Source: Tsukamurella pseudospumae (GTDB taxonomy: Bacteria; Actinomycetota; Actinomycetes; Mycobacteriales; Mycobacteriaceae). From it: a DNA stretch of 64,000 nucleotides. Below the pieces are notes generated by a model. That model was not told the origin of the DNA. It worked only from the letters and a program-made list of their open reading frames with translations, and made no database searches. Made by a program: the position numbers and the translations under genes. Each line of letters starts with the position of its first letter. Position 1 is the stretch's first letter. The stretch is taken from the NCBI RefSeq assembly GCF_001575205.1, contig NZ_LSRE01000050.1, forward strand, positions 1-64,000, in the 5' to 3' direction. This document shows positions 39,889 through 49,855 of the stretch, piece by piece.

Positions 39889-40602
39889 CTATCGTTTCCT
39901 GGAGATCTCCATGCCGCCGTTGCCTGGCACGGTGACGGAGGTGAACGGGCCGTCGGGGTCGCGAACGAACTCGAGGTACTCGCGGTACTCCTTTGCAGCC
40001 CCGACCACGTTGTCGCACACCACGAGAGCGCCGGGTCGGAGGTGCGGCGTCACGAGACGCAGCGCGGGCAGCGCCATCGGCACCCAGATGTCGACGAGCA
40101 TGAAGTCGATCGGCCCGGTCAGATCGACGAGGGTCTCGCGCAGGTCGCCCTCGCGGATCTCGACGAACTCCTCGACGCCGGCCTCGCGCAGATTCCGCAG
40201 TGCGCGCTGCACCTTCGCCGGCTCGTGCTCGGTACCGATGACGAGCCCTTCACCGCCGTCATCGCGCTCGGCGAGGTTGTCACGGACCGCGGCTGCCAGG
40301 TAGATCGTCGACACCCCGAAGGACGTGCCCGCCTCCACGATCCGCGTCGCACCGATCGAGCGGCACAGCATGTGGATCAGCGCCGCCTTCGCCGGTGCGA
40401 TCGCGACGAGCTTGTCGGCGACGAACCGCTTCCCCTCCTCGCCCTGGGTGAAGTCCGCGGTCCGATCCCGCAGCAGCGAGACCGCCATGCGCCCCGCGAT
40501 CGCCGGCACGTTCGCGACGAGCTGCTTCTTGCTCTGCGCGTGCAGCCGGTCGGCCACGGCGGCGGCGAGCGGATCCAGCGGCGACGGTGCGAGCTTGTCC
40601 AT
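39889..40602 (-). CDS. SAM-dependent O-methyltransferase
   Basis: A 237-residue class I methyltransferase of the catechol/caffeoyl-CoA O-methyltransferase type. The SAM motif is RIVEAGTSFGVSTIYLAAAV, the acidic motif II is LVIGTEHEPAKVQRAL, the metal-binding Asp lies in IDFMLVDIW, and VVCDNVV follows. The substrate is unknown; small phenols are the usual targets. A promoter with a palindrome in its spacer stands just upstream, so expression is probably regulated. The leader is only about 10 nt long. Confidence 0.88.
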   Translation of the reverse strand: MDKLAPSPLDPLAAAVADRLHAQSKKQLVANVPAIAGRMAVSLLRDRTADFTQGEEGKRFVADKLVAIAPAKAALIHMLCRSIGATRIVEAGTSFGVSTIYLAAAVRDNLAERDDGGEGLVIGTEHEPAKVQRALRNLREAGVEEFVEIREGDLRETLVDLTGPIDFMLVDIWVPMALPALRLVTPHLRPGALVVCDNVVGAAKEYREYLEFVRDPDGPFTSVTVPGNGGMEISRKR

Positions 40603-40617
40603 GTTCCGACCGTATCG

Positions 40618-40645
40618 AAATTAGGTCTACCTAACAACCCGTCAA
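40618..40645 (-). promoter_or_regulatory. Promoter of the O-methyltransferase gene with an embedded operator
   Basis: Minus strand: -35 TTGACG (40645-40640), 16-nt spacer, -10 TAATTT (40623-40618). A perfect 14-bp palindrome, TTAGGTCTACCTAA (40621-40634), fills the spacer and half of the -10, the place for a repressor site. The half-sites recall DtxR/IdeR boxes but the spacing is wrong for one. Confidence 0.65.
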
Positions 40646-40751
40646 CGACCAGGCCGCAGTGATCGTGTGATCATGAACATGTGAATGCCGATAGCACCGG
40701 AAGGAGTCCCGGCGGTACGACGCTGCGCGTACGGGACGACGGGGTGCCGCA

Positions 40752-41204
40752 GTGATCCGGGGCGATCACGACGAGGACTTCTTCGGCGACGCCGAAGCCG
40801 CCGCCGTGTACTCGGAGACGCAACGCAGGTTCACCACGCACCACCGCGCGCTGATCGAGAGCTACCGCGCTCCGGGTACACCTGCGGAGACGGCGCTGCT
40901 CGCATGCCTCCAAGCGCTCCGGGACGGCCGGATCACCGAGGAGTGGTCCGTCGGCGTGATCGACGCGGGTTCCCGGGGTGAATTGTTCTACGTCGTGTAC
41001 CGCTGGTGGAGCGTGCCCCTCACACTGGGCTTCGCCACGGAGGCGACGATCTCACCGCTGTACGGCTCCCCCGACGATCCGGCCACCGTCGGCCGAGACG
41101 CCGCTGCGTTCTGCATCGGCGAACCCCTCGGGACCGTCCGCGATCACCTCGTCGGGGACGAGAACGACATCCACTGGTGGGGAACGCCGCTGCCCGCGCG
41201 ATGA
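40752..41204 (+). CDS. Conserved-looking hypothetical protein
   Basis: A 150-residue soluble protein from GTG 40752. N-terminal part acidic (GDHDEDFFGDAEAAAVYSE), then a helical stretch, then a hydrophobic strand-rich part (LFYVVYRWWSVPLTLGF) and a C-terminus with NDIHWWGTPLP. I recognise no family. It is preceded by the regulated O-methyltransferase promoter region on the other strand and converges with ctpE 37 bp later. Codon use is typical of the genome, so I take it as real. Confidence 0.6.
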   Translation: MIRGDHDEDFFGDAEAAAVYSETQRRFTTHHRALIESYRAPGTPAETALLACLQALRDGRITEEWSVGVIDAGSRGELFYVVYRWWSVPLTLGFATEATISPLYGSPDDPATVGRDAAAFCIGEPLGTVRDHLVGDENDIHWWGTPLPAR

Positions 41205-41241
41205 CAGCCCTGCATGGTCCGGACCCGAGGAACCGAACCGT

Positions 41242-43698
41242 TCAGCGCTTCTTCGCGTAGCTGTGGAAGATCCGCGGCGCGAGCCGACGGAGCACCTCGA
41301 CCAGCACGATCGCCACCCCGCCGAAGGCGAAGCCGATGCCCACCATCTCGGGGTCGCTGATGTCGAGGAAGAACTTCTCCTGTGCCAGCGGGATCGAGAA
41401 CAGCACCACGTAGAAGGCCACGGACACGCCGACGAGCAGCACCTTCCACCACGTGTACGGCCGCGCCACGATCCCCAGCACCCACAACGACCCGACGAGC
41501 AGCGTGATCAGCGCCGCCGTCGACGCCTTGATCTGCTCCGGGCTCAGCGTGGCGGCCTTCGCACCGATCGAGGCCCCGGAGCCGCCCGGGTTCACCACGA
41601 GGTAGCACAGGAAGGTCGCCAGGCCGACCGCGATGCCCGACGGTGCCGCCAACTTCAGTACGCGGGAGACGAAGCCGGTCTGGGCGCGCTCGTTGTTGGG
41701 CGCCAAGGACATCACGAAGGCGGGGATACCGATGGTGAACCACGCGGCGATCGTCACGTGGATCGGCTGGAACGGGTACGAGATGGGCGCGAAGCCGAAG
41801 ATCTTGGCGCCCAGGCCCGCCAGGCCCACGAGCCACGCGAGCAACACCGCGTACACGGTCTTGGTGAGGAACAGGTTCGCGACGCGCTCGATGTTGCCGA
41901 TCACCCGGCGCCCCTCCCCGACGACGTACGGGAGGGTGGCGAACTTGTTGTCCAGCAGCACGATCTGCGCGACCGACCGCGCGGCGGAACTACCGGAACC
42001 CATCGCGACGCCGATGTCGGCGTCCTTGAGCGCGAGCACGTCGTTGACGCCGTCGCCGGTCATTGCAACGGTGTCGCCGCGGGACTGCAGCGCCGTGACC
42101 ATGGCCCGCTTCTGGTCGGGGCGCACCCGGCCGAAGGTCACGTTATCGGTGACCACCTGCGCCAGCTCGTCGTTGTCTGCGGGCAACTTCCGGGCATCCA
42201 CGGACGAGTCCGCCGAACCGAGCCCCAGCGAGTGCGCCACCGCACCGACGGAGACCGCGTTGTCGCCGGAGATCACCTTGACGGCCACACCCTGCGAGTC
42301 GAAGTAGTCGATCGTGCCCTGCGCATCGGGCCGCACCCGCTGCTCCAGCGCGATCAGCGCACGGGGCACCAGGTTCCCCGGCGCTTCGAGCCCGTCCACC
42401 TCCGTATCCACGGGCACATCGGTCGAGGCCACCAGCAGCACCCGCAGCCCCGTCGACCCGAGCTCCGTGGCGCGGCGGGCACCGTCGGACTCCGGATCGA
42501 GGAGGACGTCCGCGGCACCGAGGATCCAGTTGCCCTGCGGCGCATCGCCGTCCGCGAGGGAAATGCCGGACCACTTCTTGGCGGAGCTGAAGGGCGCGAC
42601 GGCGGCGGCGCGCCAGCCCGGCGCGTCCGGGTACGCCTCGCCGATCGCCTGGACGCTGGCGTTCGGGCGGGGGTCCAGGTGGGCGATCGCGGCGAGGGCG
42701 CGCTCGATGTCGGCGCGGTCGCCGTCGAGGACGTCGAGCTCCGAGAGGCGCATGCCGTTCTCGGTGAGGGTGCCGGTCTTGTCGGCGCAGACCACGTTGA
42801 CGCGGGCCAAGCCCTCGATCGCGGGCAGCTCCTGCACCAGGCACTTGCGCTGGCCGAGGCGCACGACGCCCACCGCGAACGCGATCGAGGTCATGAGGAC
42901 GAGGCCCTCGGGGACCATCGGCACCAGGGCCGCGACCATGCCGAGGATCGCCTGGTTGAGCTCCTGCTTGGAGATGACCAGCTGGTTGAACACGGTGAGG
43001 ATGCCGGCCGGGATCAGCAGCCAGGTGATCACCTGCAGGATCTTGTCGATGCCCGACCGGAGCTCGGAGTTGACGAGGGTGAACTTGCTGGCCTCGTCCG
43101 CGAGCTGCGCGGCGTAGGCGTCGGCGCCGACCTTCGTCGCCCGGTAGGCGCCCGAGCCCGAGACCACGAAGCTGCCGGAGAAGATCTCGTCGCCGAATTG
43201 CTTGTCGACGGGGTCCGCCTCGCCCGTGAGCAACGACTCGTCGACCTCGAGGGCCTCGAACTCGATCGTTTCGCCGTCGACGACGATCTGGTCGCCGGGG
43301 CCGATCTCGATCACGTCGTCGAGCACGACCTCGGACTGCGCGACCTCGATGGCGGCACCGTCGCGCCGCACCACCGGGTGGGCCTGCCCGACGATGGCCA
43401 GCGAGTCCAGGGTCTTCTTCGCGCGCAGCTCCTGGATGATGCCGATGCCGGAGTTGAACACGATGAGCAGGCCGAACAGCCCGTTGATCAGCGAGCCCGT
43501 GAACAGCACCAGCAGGAACAGCACACCGAGCATGGCGTTGATGCGGGTGAACACGTTGGCGCGGACGATGTCCCACGCGCTCCGGCCCGACCGGTTCGGC
43601 AGGGCGTTGACCCGGCCGTCGCGCACCCGCTCGGCGACCTGCGCGGCGGTGAGGCCCGACGCGGGAAGGCCGGATGTCGTGTCGGGTGCAGCAGTCAT
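41242..43698 (-). CDS. ctpE: Ca2+-transporting P-type ATPase CtpE
   Basis: An 818-residue P-type ATPase. Motifs: actuator loop [12 protein letters not shown] (TGE 158-160), membrane motif VPMVPEG (258-264), phosphorylation site [10 protein letters not shown] (Asp306), and the hinge [24 protein letters not shown]. About ten membrane helices are present, with four at the C-terminus. The sequence follows M. tuberculosis CtpE (Rv0908) closely through the first 300 residues, and CtpE is a calcium importer needed for cell-surface integrity. ATG 43698 gives the family's N-terminus; the open frame upstream is not family-like. Here it is away from its M. tuberculosis neighbours. Confidence 0.93.
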   Translation of the reverse strand: MTAAPDTTSGLPASGLTAAQVAERVRDGRVNALPNRSGRSAWDIVRANVFTRINAMLGVLFLLVLFTGSLINGLFGLLIVFNSGIGIIQELRAKKTLDSLAIVGQAHPVVRRDGAAIEVAQSEVVLDDVIEIGPGDQIVVDGETIEFEALEVDESLLTGEADPVDKQFGDEIFSGSFVVSGSGAYRATKVGADAYAAQLADEASKFTLVNSELRSGIDKILQVITWLLIPAGILTVFNQLVISKQELNQAILGMVAALVPMVPEGLVLMTSIAFAVGVVRLGQRKCLVQELPAIEGLARVNVVCADKTGTLTENGMRLSELDVLDGDRADIERALAAIAHLDPRPNASVQAIGEAYPDAPGWRAAAVAPFSSAKKWSGISLADGDAPQGNWILGAADVLLDPESDGARRATELGSTGLRVLLVASTDVPVDTEVDGLEAPGNLVPRALIALEQRVRPDAQGTIDYFDSQGVAVKVISGDNAVSVGAVAHSLGLGSADSSVDARKLPADNDELAQVVTDNVTFGRVRPDQKRAMVTALQSRGDTVAMTGDGVNDVLALKDADIGVAMGSGSSAARSVAQIVLLDNKFATLPYVVGEGRRVIGNIERVANLFLTKTVYAVLLAWLVGLAGLGAKIFGFAPISYPFQPIHVTIAAWFTIGIPAFVMSLAPNNERAQTGFVSRVLKLAAPSGIAVGLATFLCYLVVNPGGSGASIGAKAATLSPEQIKASTAALITLLVGSLWVLGIVARPYTWWKVLLVGVSVAFYVVLFSIPLAQEKFFLDISDPEMVGIGFAFGGVAIVLVEVLRRLAPRIFHSYAKKR

Positions 43699-43731
43699 GC
43701 ACGCGAGTGTAATGACGGCTTCGCCGGTCGG

Positions 43732-43756
43732 CGCTCGCTCGCCACGCTCGCTCGCC
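43732..43756. repeat. 12-bp direct repeat upstream of ctpE
   Basis: CGCTCGCTCGCC occurs at 43732-43743 and 43745-43756, one base apart, in the 94-bp divergent gap between ctpE and the SRPBCC gene. Low-complexity (GCTC) composition; it occupies the place where the ctpE promoter should be. Confidence 0.6.
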
Positions 43757-43792
43757 GCGCTCGGGCGGCGTCGAGGTCGTACGCTGACCGCC

Positions 43793-44272
43793 ATGACCGC
43801 CATGACCGCCATGACCGCCTTCACCGTGGCCCGATCCATCGAGATCGCCGCGCCCGCCGACACCGTCTTCGGCCTCATCGACGATTTCCACGAGTGGCGG
43901 CACTGGTCACCCTGGGAGGGCCTCGACCCCCAGCTGCACCGCGAGTACAGCGGCCCGCCCGAGGGCCCGGGCGCCGCGTACGAGTGGCGCGGGAACCGCA
44001 AGGCGGGCGAGGGCCGGATGTCCATCTCGGCGACGGAGCCCGGGCGGTCCGTGGACGTCGACCTCGAGTTCCGCAAACCGATGGCCGCGAACAACCACGT
44101 GCGCTTCGACATCGTCCCCACGGGCGACGGTGTGCGCGTCACCTGGACCATGACCGGCGTGACCACCGGGCTGTTCTCGCTCATCGGCAGGATCGTGCCG
44201 ATGGACAAGTTCGCCGGCAAGGACTTCGAGAAGGGCCTCTCCGCCCTGAAGTCCCGCGCCGAGAACCGATAG
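43793..44272 (+). CDS. SRPBCC-family protein (polyketide cyclase/START-like)
   Basis: A 159-residue single-domain SRPBCC protein: [20 protein letters not shown] opens the fold, [12 protein letters not shown] and [14 protein letters not shown] follow, and [13 protein letters not shown] is a late strand; the C-terminal helix is [13 protein letters not shown]. These proteins bind hydrophobic ligands; function here is unknown. The start region holds three in-frame ATGs (43793, 43802, 43811) in 9-bp repeats. TACGCT (43780-43785) could be a -10 that makes ATG 43793 leaderless. Divergent from ctpE. Confidence 0.85.
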   Translation: MTAMTAMTAFTVARSIEIAAPADTVFGLIDDFHEWRHWSPWEGLDPQLHREYSGPPEGPGAAYEWRGNRKAGEGRMSISATEPGRSVDVDLEFRKPMAANNHVRFDIVPTGDGVRVTWTMTGVTTGLFSLIGRIVPMDKFAGKDFEKGLSALKSRAENR

Positions 44273-44398
44273 CGCTGCCCGCCGGCGGGCGGCGCACCGT
44301 CGGACCTGAGAATCCGGCGAATCGCCCCCGGGCCTGCGCGGGGCCGGTCACGATGCACGTGCGTACAACGCCGTCGTCCCCGCCCGCAAGGAGGCACC

Positions 44399-45922
44399 AT
44401 GCCCGCACGTCCCGCTGTCGACCTCGGATCCTGGATCGCGCGGCGCGCCGCGGTGAGCGGGGACCGCCCCGCGATCACCTACGGCGACGCGACGTGGAGC
44501 TACCGGGAGTTCGCCGACCGCGTCGACCGGCTGGCGGCGGAGCTCGTGGCGGGAGGCGTCGGGACCGGCGATCGCGTCGGCTACGTGGGCTTCAACCACC
44601 CCGACTTCCTCACCACGATGTTCGCCGCGTCCCGCGCGGGCGCGGTGTTCGTGCCGCTGAACTTCCGCCTCACCTCAGCTGAGCTGGAGTACATCCTCAC
44701 GGACGCGGGCGTCCACACGCTGATCGCCGACGCCGACCGCGCGGCGGTCGTGGAGCCGGTCCGGGCGTCGTCCGGGCTGACGCGGGCGATCGCGCTCGAG
44801 GCCGTGGAGGGCTGGGAGCAGCTCGACGGGTTGCTCGCGGGGCGCGCGCCCATCGCCGAGCCGCAGTCGCCCGGGGAGGACGATCTCGCGCTGATCATGT
44901 ACACCTCCGGCACCACGGGGCGTCCCAAGGGCGCGATGCTCACGCACGGGAACATGTTCTGGAACAACATGAACGCGCTGCTGAGCCTGGACACCGTGTC
45001 GGCGGACATCAGCCTCGTAGCGGCTCCGCTCTTCCACATCGGCGGCCTGAACGTGACCACCCTGATCACCCTGCAGAAGGGCGGGCAGCTCGTGATTCTG
45101 CCCGCCTTCGACCCCACCGCGGCACTCGCCCTCATCGAGAAGCATCGCGTCACCAGCATGTTCGGCGTCCCCGCGATGTTCCTGTTCATGAGCCAGGTGC
45201 CGAGCTTCGAGACGACCGACCTCAGCACCGTCCGCCAGTTCATCTGCGGCGGTGCGCCCGTCCCGGAGCCGCTCATCGCGCTGTACAACGGCCGGAACAT
45301 CCCGTTCTGCCAGGGCTACGGGCTCACCGAGACCGCGCCGCTCGCCCTGGTCATGGACGTCTACGACACCGCCCGCAAGATCGGCGCTGCCGGCCACCAC
45401 ATCCTTCCCCTCTCCGAGGTCGCGCTCCTCGGGCCCGACGGTGCGCCCGTCCCCGACGGCGAGCGCGGCGAGGTCTGCGTGCGCGGGCCGCAGGTGACGC
45501 CGGGCTACTGGCAGAACCCGGCGGCGACCAGCGCCGCGATCGACGCCGACGGCTGGTTCCACACGGGCGATGTCGGCGAGCAGGACGCGGACGGCTACGT
45601 CACCGTCGTGGACCGCGTGAAGGACATGGTGATCTCCGGCGGCGAGAACGTCTACCCCGCCGAGGTCGAATCCGTGCTCTACCGGCACCCGTCGATCGCC
45701 GAGGTCGCGATCATCGGTGCGCCGCATGAGAAGTGGGGCGAAGCGGTCGTCGCGGTCGTCGCTCTCAAGCCCGAGGCCACGCTGACGCTCGAGGAGGTCC
45801 GCGAGTTCGCCAAGGACTCCCTCGCGCCGTACAAGCTGCCCCTGGCCCTGCACGTCGTGGACGCCCTACCCCGCAATCCCGCGGGCAAGGTGCTCAAGTT
45901 CAAGCTGCGCGAACAGGTCTGA
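44399..45922 (+). CDS. Acyl-CoA synthetase (FadD family)
   Basis: Activates a fatty or other carboxylic acid to its CoA thioester through an acyl-AMP. The 507-residue ANL enzyme has the P-loop-like [16 protein letters not shown], the GYGLTETAP motif, the [16 protein letters not shown] hinge region and the catalytic Lys497 near the end ([12 protein letters not shown]). Length and sequence are near the ~503-residue FadD13 type. It stands alone, about 125 bp after the SRPBCC gene. ATG 44399 follows AAGGAGG. Confidence 0.92.
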   Translation: MPARPAVDLGSWIARRAAVSGDRPAITYGDATWSYREFADRVDRLAAELVAGGVGTGDRVGYVGFNHPDFLTTMFAASRAGAVFVPLNFRLTSAELEYILTDAGVHTLIADADRAAVVEPVRASSGLTRAIALEAVEGWEQLDGLLAGRAPIAEPQSPGEDDLALIMYTSGTTGRPKGAMLTHGNMFWNNMNALLSLDTVSADISLVAAPLFHIGGLNVTTLITLQKGGQLVILPAFDPTAALALIEKHRVTSMFGVPAMFLFMSQVPSFETTDLSTVRQFICGGAPVPEPLIALYNGRNIPFCQGYGLTETAPLALVMDVYDTARKIGAAGHHILPLSEVALLGPDGAPVPDGERGEVCVRGPQVTPGYWQNPAATSAAIDADGWFHTGDVGEQDADGYVTVVDRVKDMVISGGENVYPAEVESVLYRHPSIAEVAIIGAPHEKWGEAVVAVVALKPEATLTLEEVREFAKDSLAPYKLPLALHVVDALPRNPAGKVLKFKLREQV

Positions 45923-45999
45923 TCGCAGCCGCAGTGTCGGCAGTGATTCTGTCGGTTCGCGGTGTGCATGCCCGATCGCCGACGCGATCCGGTCAACGA

Positions 46000-48639
46000 T
46001 CAGGCGCCCCCGAGTGCCACTTCGGTGACGCCGTCGCGGCCGCGGAGGGCGTCGAACCGGCCGGGGACGCAACTGAAGACGATCACCTGGGCGCCGCGGC
46101 CGGCCTCGACGAGGGCGTCGGCCATCGCGCCGAGGCGGGTCGGGTCGCTGTGGCCGAGGGCGTCGTCGAAGATGACGGGGGCGCCGTCGGCACCGTCGAC
46201 CAGACGGGCGCACGCCAGCCTGCTGAGCACGCCGAGCTGCTCCTGTGCACCGCCCGACAGGGACTCGAAGGGCACTGTGACCCCGTCCACGGTGCGCGAG
46301 GCGATCGTGAGGTCGTCGCCGACGGTGATGGTGAGCGGATCACCGAAGACGGTGCGGCCCAGGCCCTCGAGCGCCCGCTGATACGGCGCCTGCACCCGGG
46401 CGCGGCGGGCGTCGCGGTGCGCGGTGAGCGTGTCGTGCAGCAGCGCCGCCGCCCGCGCACGCTCCTCGACCGAGGTGAGGGCCCGCTCGGCGTGGACGTG
46501 CTCGGCCGCGGCCGCGTCGAGCCGGTCGCGACGGCCGTCGGCCTGGAACAGCTGCAGCTGGCCGTTCAGCGCGGACAGCTCGTCGCGGGCCGCAGCCTCC
46601 GCCGCCTGCGCCTGCTCGGCCTGCGCGCGAGCCGCGCCGAGCCGGGCGGCGAAGCCCGCGACATCGGCCTCCTGGGCAGCACGATCATGCGCGGCGGCCT
46701 CCGTCGCAGCCGACTCCCGGGCCGCGACGGCGGCATCCGCGGCGATACCCAGCGCATCGTCGGCCGCCTCGGCGCGCGCCCGTTCCAACTCGGCCGTCAG
46801 CTCGGAGGCCCGGCTGTCGAAGTGCTGCAGCCGATCCGCCGCGACCTGCGCATCGGTCGTGGCGCGGTGCAGCTCCTGGTGCTTCTGCCCCAACTGCTCG
46901 CGGGTCTGCTTCTCCTCGCCCCGCGAGGACACCTCGGCCTGCGTGGCCTCCATGAGGTTGGCCTTGGCACACTCGGGATCCACGGCGAGCAGCTCCGGAT
47001 CGACCGCCGCCTCCAGCGCGACGATCCGCTCGGCCGACTCCTCCGCGAGCCGCCGCAGCTCGTCGAGGGTGTGCTCGCCGAGGGCGTGCGCCAGCGCGAT
47101 CCGCGCCTCCTGCAGCTCGATCTCGATCGCCTCGCGCAGCTCGTGCAGCTCCCGGGCCTCCTCGACGCTCGCGGCGCCGGCGTCGCGGCACGCCGCCAGC
47201 AGAGCGCCGTGCGCCGCCTTGACCTCCGCCGCCGCGTCGGCGCTCTCGCCGCGCTGGACCACCTCGATCCGGACCGCGCCGGGCACCTCGATGACCATGC
47301 CGTTGCCGGCGACGACCTCCACCGGCTCCTCGCCGATGTTCCGGCCGTCCACGAGGACATCGGAGAATCCCAACCGCTCCAGCTGCAGCGTGGCCGCGAG
47401 CGCGGAGAACCGGGCCTGCGCCTTCTCGTGGCGCTGCTCCGCGACGGCGATGGTCTGCAGGGCGCGGCGGTCGATCGGGTTCAGCGCCAGCCGGTTCCGC
47501 GCATCCTCGACGTCCTTGCCCAGCAGCTGCGCCTGCTCGATCCGCTTGCCGAGCCGCTGGTAGCCCACGGATTCCCTGGCGTAGTCGACGGCGTACTGCG
47601 CCTGCGCCTTCCGCTCCCGCCGGTCCGCGGCGACCGCCGACAGTTCGTGCACCGTGGTCTCCAACCACGACGCCTCGGCGGTGAGGACCTCGCGGTCCGC
47701 GAGCGCCCGGTCGCGCAGCACGCGCACCTGCGCAGCACGCTCCGTGGCGAGGGCCTGCTGCTCCACGAGCCGGCGGCGGCGATTCGCGGCCTCACCCGCG
47801 TGCTGCTCCCGCAGCGTGGCGGATTCGAGCACGGCGCGGGACTGGGCGACCTGCGACTGCAGGCGGGTGATCCGCTCCTGATCGGCGCCGACCGCCTGCA
47901 GCGCCGCGGCGGCGGCGGACCGTCGGTCCACCAGGGCGGACAGACGTGCGGAGGCGAGGACGTGCTGGTCCGCGACCCGGTCGACCTCGAGCAGCGCGGC
48001 CCGGGCGGCATCGAGGGCCGCACGCGCCGCGGCCTCCCGGGCGCGCGCGGCCGACAGCTCGTTGGTGGGGCGGCCGGTGGGCGTGAAGTAGCGCGCCCGC
48101 TCGGCGGCGACGGCCTCGGCCAGGCGCTCGGCGCCCGGCTCATCGTCTCCCGCGCCGCCGGACGCCGCGTCGAGCGCCTTCGCGAACGCGGCGCTGTCGC
48201 GCAGCGAGGGCTGGCCCGGGCCGGGGCCCTGCAGCACCGTCAGCGCTTTGAGCAGGTCGCCGTCGACGTACGTGCGCATCTGCTCCGCCACCCAGGACTC
48301 CGCGCTGCCGCCCGTGAGTTGCTGCGGCGCCGGCTCGAGCACCGTCAGCACGGTGCCGGGGCGCCGGTGGTACTGCTTGGCGTAGACGAACCGGTACGGC
48401 CCGACGGTGAGCTCCGCCTCGACGAACGGCCCCGCGTCGCGATGAGCGGGGCACACGGCCTCCACGCGCTGCGACTTCGAGGTGGCCTTGACGTCGAGCA
48501 GGAGCTGCAACGCCTCGACCATCGAGGACTTGCCGGCCTCGTTGGGGCCGTGCAGGAGCGTGACGCCCGTATCGGCGAAGGAGATCTCCCGCTCCGCGAC
48601 GCCGCGGAAGTCCTTGATGGCCAGGCGGTGCAGCCTCAT
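46000..48639 (-). CDS. SbcC/RecF-like AAA ATPase with long coiled coils
   Basis: An 879-residue SMC-like ATPase. The N-terminus has RLHRLAIKDFRGV and the Walker A GPNEAGKS (residues 31-38). A long middle (about 170-690) is Ala/Glu/Arg-rich coiled coil. The C-terminus has the ABC signature SLSGGAQEQLGVLSRLA and Walker B VIFDDALGHSDP. It corresponds to M. tuberculosis Rv1278. The start overlaps the upstream nuclease gene by 4 nt (ATGA), so the two probably form an SbcCD-type DNA-end processing complex. It converges with the FadD gene. Confidence 0.9.
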   Translation of the reverse strand: MRLHRLAIKDFRGVAEREISFADTGVTLLHGPNEAGKSSMVEALQLLLDVKATSKSQRVEAVCPAHRDAGPFVEAELTVGPYRFVYAKQYHRRPGTVLTVLEPAPQQLTGGSAESWVAEQMRTYVDGDLLKALTVLQGPGPGQPSLRDSAAFAKALDAASGGAGDDEPGAERLAEAVAAERARYFTPTGRPTNELSAARAREAAARAALDAARAALLEVDRVADQHVLASARLSALVDRRSAAAAALQAVGADQERITRLQSQVAQSRAVLESATLREQHAGEAANRRRRLVEQQALATERAAQVRVLRDRALADREVLTAEASWLETTVHELSAVAADRRERKAQAQYAVDYARESVGYQRLGKRIEQAQLLGKDVEDARNRLALNPIDRRALQTIAVAEQRHEKAQARFSALAATLQLERLGFSDVLVDGRNIGEEPVEVVAGNGMVIEVPGAVRIEVVQRGESADAAAEVKAAHGALLAACRDAGAASVEEARELHELREAIEIELQEARIALAHALGEHTLDELRRLAEESAERIVALEAAVDPELLAVDPECAKANLMEATQAEVSSRGEEKQTREQLGQKHQELHRATTDAQVAADRLQHFDSRASELTAELERARAEAADDALGIAADAAVAARESAATEAAAHDRAAQEADVAGFAARLGAARAQAEQAQAAEAAARDELSALNGQLQLFQADGRRDRLDAAAAEHVHAERALTSVEERARAAALLHDTLTAHRDARRARVQAPYQRALEGLGRTVFGDPLTITVGDDLTIASRTVDGVTVPFESLSGGAQEQLGVLSRLACARLVDGADGAPVIFDDALGHSDPTRLGAMADALVEAGRGAQVIVFSCVPGRFDALRGRDGVTEVALGGA

Positions 48640-49772
48640 GCGCCGACCTCCTGGCGGGTGAGGCGGTAGAGCAGGGCGAGCGCGCCCGAGGCATCGGCCG
48701 CGCGGTCACCGCCGCTGCGAGCGACGCCCAGCAGCTCCTCCGCCGCATCGGCGGCCGGGCCCGTGAGCTCGAGCGACTCCAGCTCCGATTCCCCCGGCAG
48801 CACCGCGAGATCCGTCTTGCGCTCCCACAGCTCGACCGCGGCGAACCTCGCCCGCAGGGCCTCGATCTCCGCATCCAGCTCGGCCTTCGCCGACAGCCCG
48901 ACGGTGCCCGTGAACCCCACCTTGACCACGGTGCGGTCCTTGTCCGGCAACGCAGACAAGGAGCCGACAGCCGCGGCGACGTCGCGCTCCGAGGACAGCG
49001 GGAACTCCCGCGACGCGAAGCGCCACGTGCCGACCCGGACCGGGGTCACCGTCGCGCCGCCCGACTCCGGGACGTCCACGACGAGGACCGAGCCGGACCC
49101 CGTCTCCTTGTGGTCGAAGTTGGTGACCTCGGGGGCGCCGGAGTACCAGATGTCCTGCGCCACTTCGGTGACCGAGTGCCGATCCCCCAGCGCCACGTAC
49201 CGCAGCTCTCCCGCGGCGATTCGGCCGGACAGCGCGGCCACGTCGATGAGCCGCTGATCCTGCGCGCCGACCGGGAGCGTGCCGCCGTGGCCGACGGCGA
49301 TGCGGATCACGCCCGCGGCGGGCGGCGCGACCGCGGCGACCGCCTCCGTGAGCGGATCCCCCGCCGGGTGCTTGGAGAACCACGGCGCCGCGAGCAGTTC
49401 GACGCCCGGGCGCACCTCGTGCACGCCCGGCGCGTCCAGCACGATCACGTTGGCCGGACGGTGCCGCGCGAACACCTCGGAGGTGTAGATCGACGCCGCG
49501 TCGAGCGGATCGTGGTTACCGGGCAGCAGGTAGACCGGGCAGCCGATGCCGGCGATCCGGTCCAGGCTGCGGGCGATGACGGCGGGCGCGAGGCGGTTGT
49601 CCTCGAAGACGTCACCGCACACGACGACGAACTCCGCCTCCTGCTCCGCCGCGACCGCCCCGAGCCGGGAGATCGCGTCCAACCGGGCATCGGTGAACCG
49701 GGCCTGCGCATCCGCGTCGAGGAAGTGCCGCGTCATCCCCAGCTGCCAATCGGCCGTGTGCAGGAACCGCAT
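48636..49772 (-). CDS. SbcD/Mre11-like metallophosphoesterase
   Basis: A 378-residue calcineurin-like phosphoesterase: RFLHTADWQLG at the N-terminus, CGDVFEDNRLAP (GD 53-54), LPGNHDPLDA (GNHD 85-88), and later GHGG and LGDRHSV. The first metal motif is D-x-Q (D8, Q10) and not the D-x-H of canonical SbcD. The M. tuberculosis relative Rv1277 also appears to have Gln, so this is probably a subfamily trait. It is coupled to the coiled-coil ATPase downstream. DNA end cleavage is inferred from the pair. Confidence 0.9.
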   Translation of the reverse strand: MRFLHTADWQLGMTRHFLDADAQARFTDARLDAISRLGAVAAEQEAEFVVVCGDVFEDNRLAPAVIARSLDRIAGIGCPVYLLPGNHDPLDAASIYTSEVFARHRPANVIVLDAPGVHEVRPGVELLAAPWFSKHPAGDPLTEAVAAVAPPAAGVIRIAVGHGGTLPVGAQDQRLIDVAALSGRIAAGELRYVALGDRHSVTEVAQDIWYSGAPEVTNFDHKETGSGSVLVVDVPESGGATVTPVRVGTWRFASREFPLSSERDVAAAVGSLSALPDKDRTVVKVGFTGTVGLSAKAELDAEIEALRARFAAVELWERKTDLAVLPGESELESLELTGPAADAAEELLGVARSGGDRAADASGALALLYRLTRQEVGA

Positions 49773-49855
49773 CTCTCACCCCCTGAAGTCGTGTCCTCTC
49801 AGGGTAGTGACCCCCACCGACAAGTTCCGCCACCGACGCGGCCCGCCCCCGATCC

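Noticed and set aside
40621-40634. Iron box (DtxR/IdeR site) upstream of the O-methyltransferase gene
   Set aside because: The half-sites TTAGGT and ACCTAA match, but they are separated by 2 bases and not the ~7 of a 19-bp IdeR box, so another repressor is more likely.
43732-43756. Short GCTC repeats as a CRISPR or attachment site
   Set aside because: Only two 12-bp units of low complexity, with no integrase or spacer nearby.
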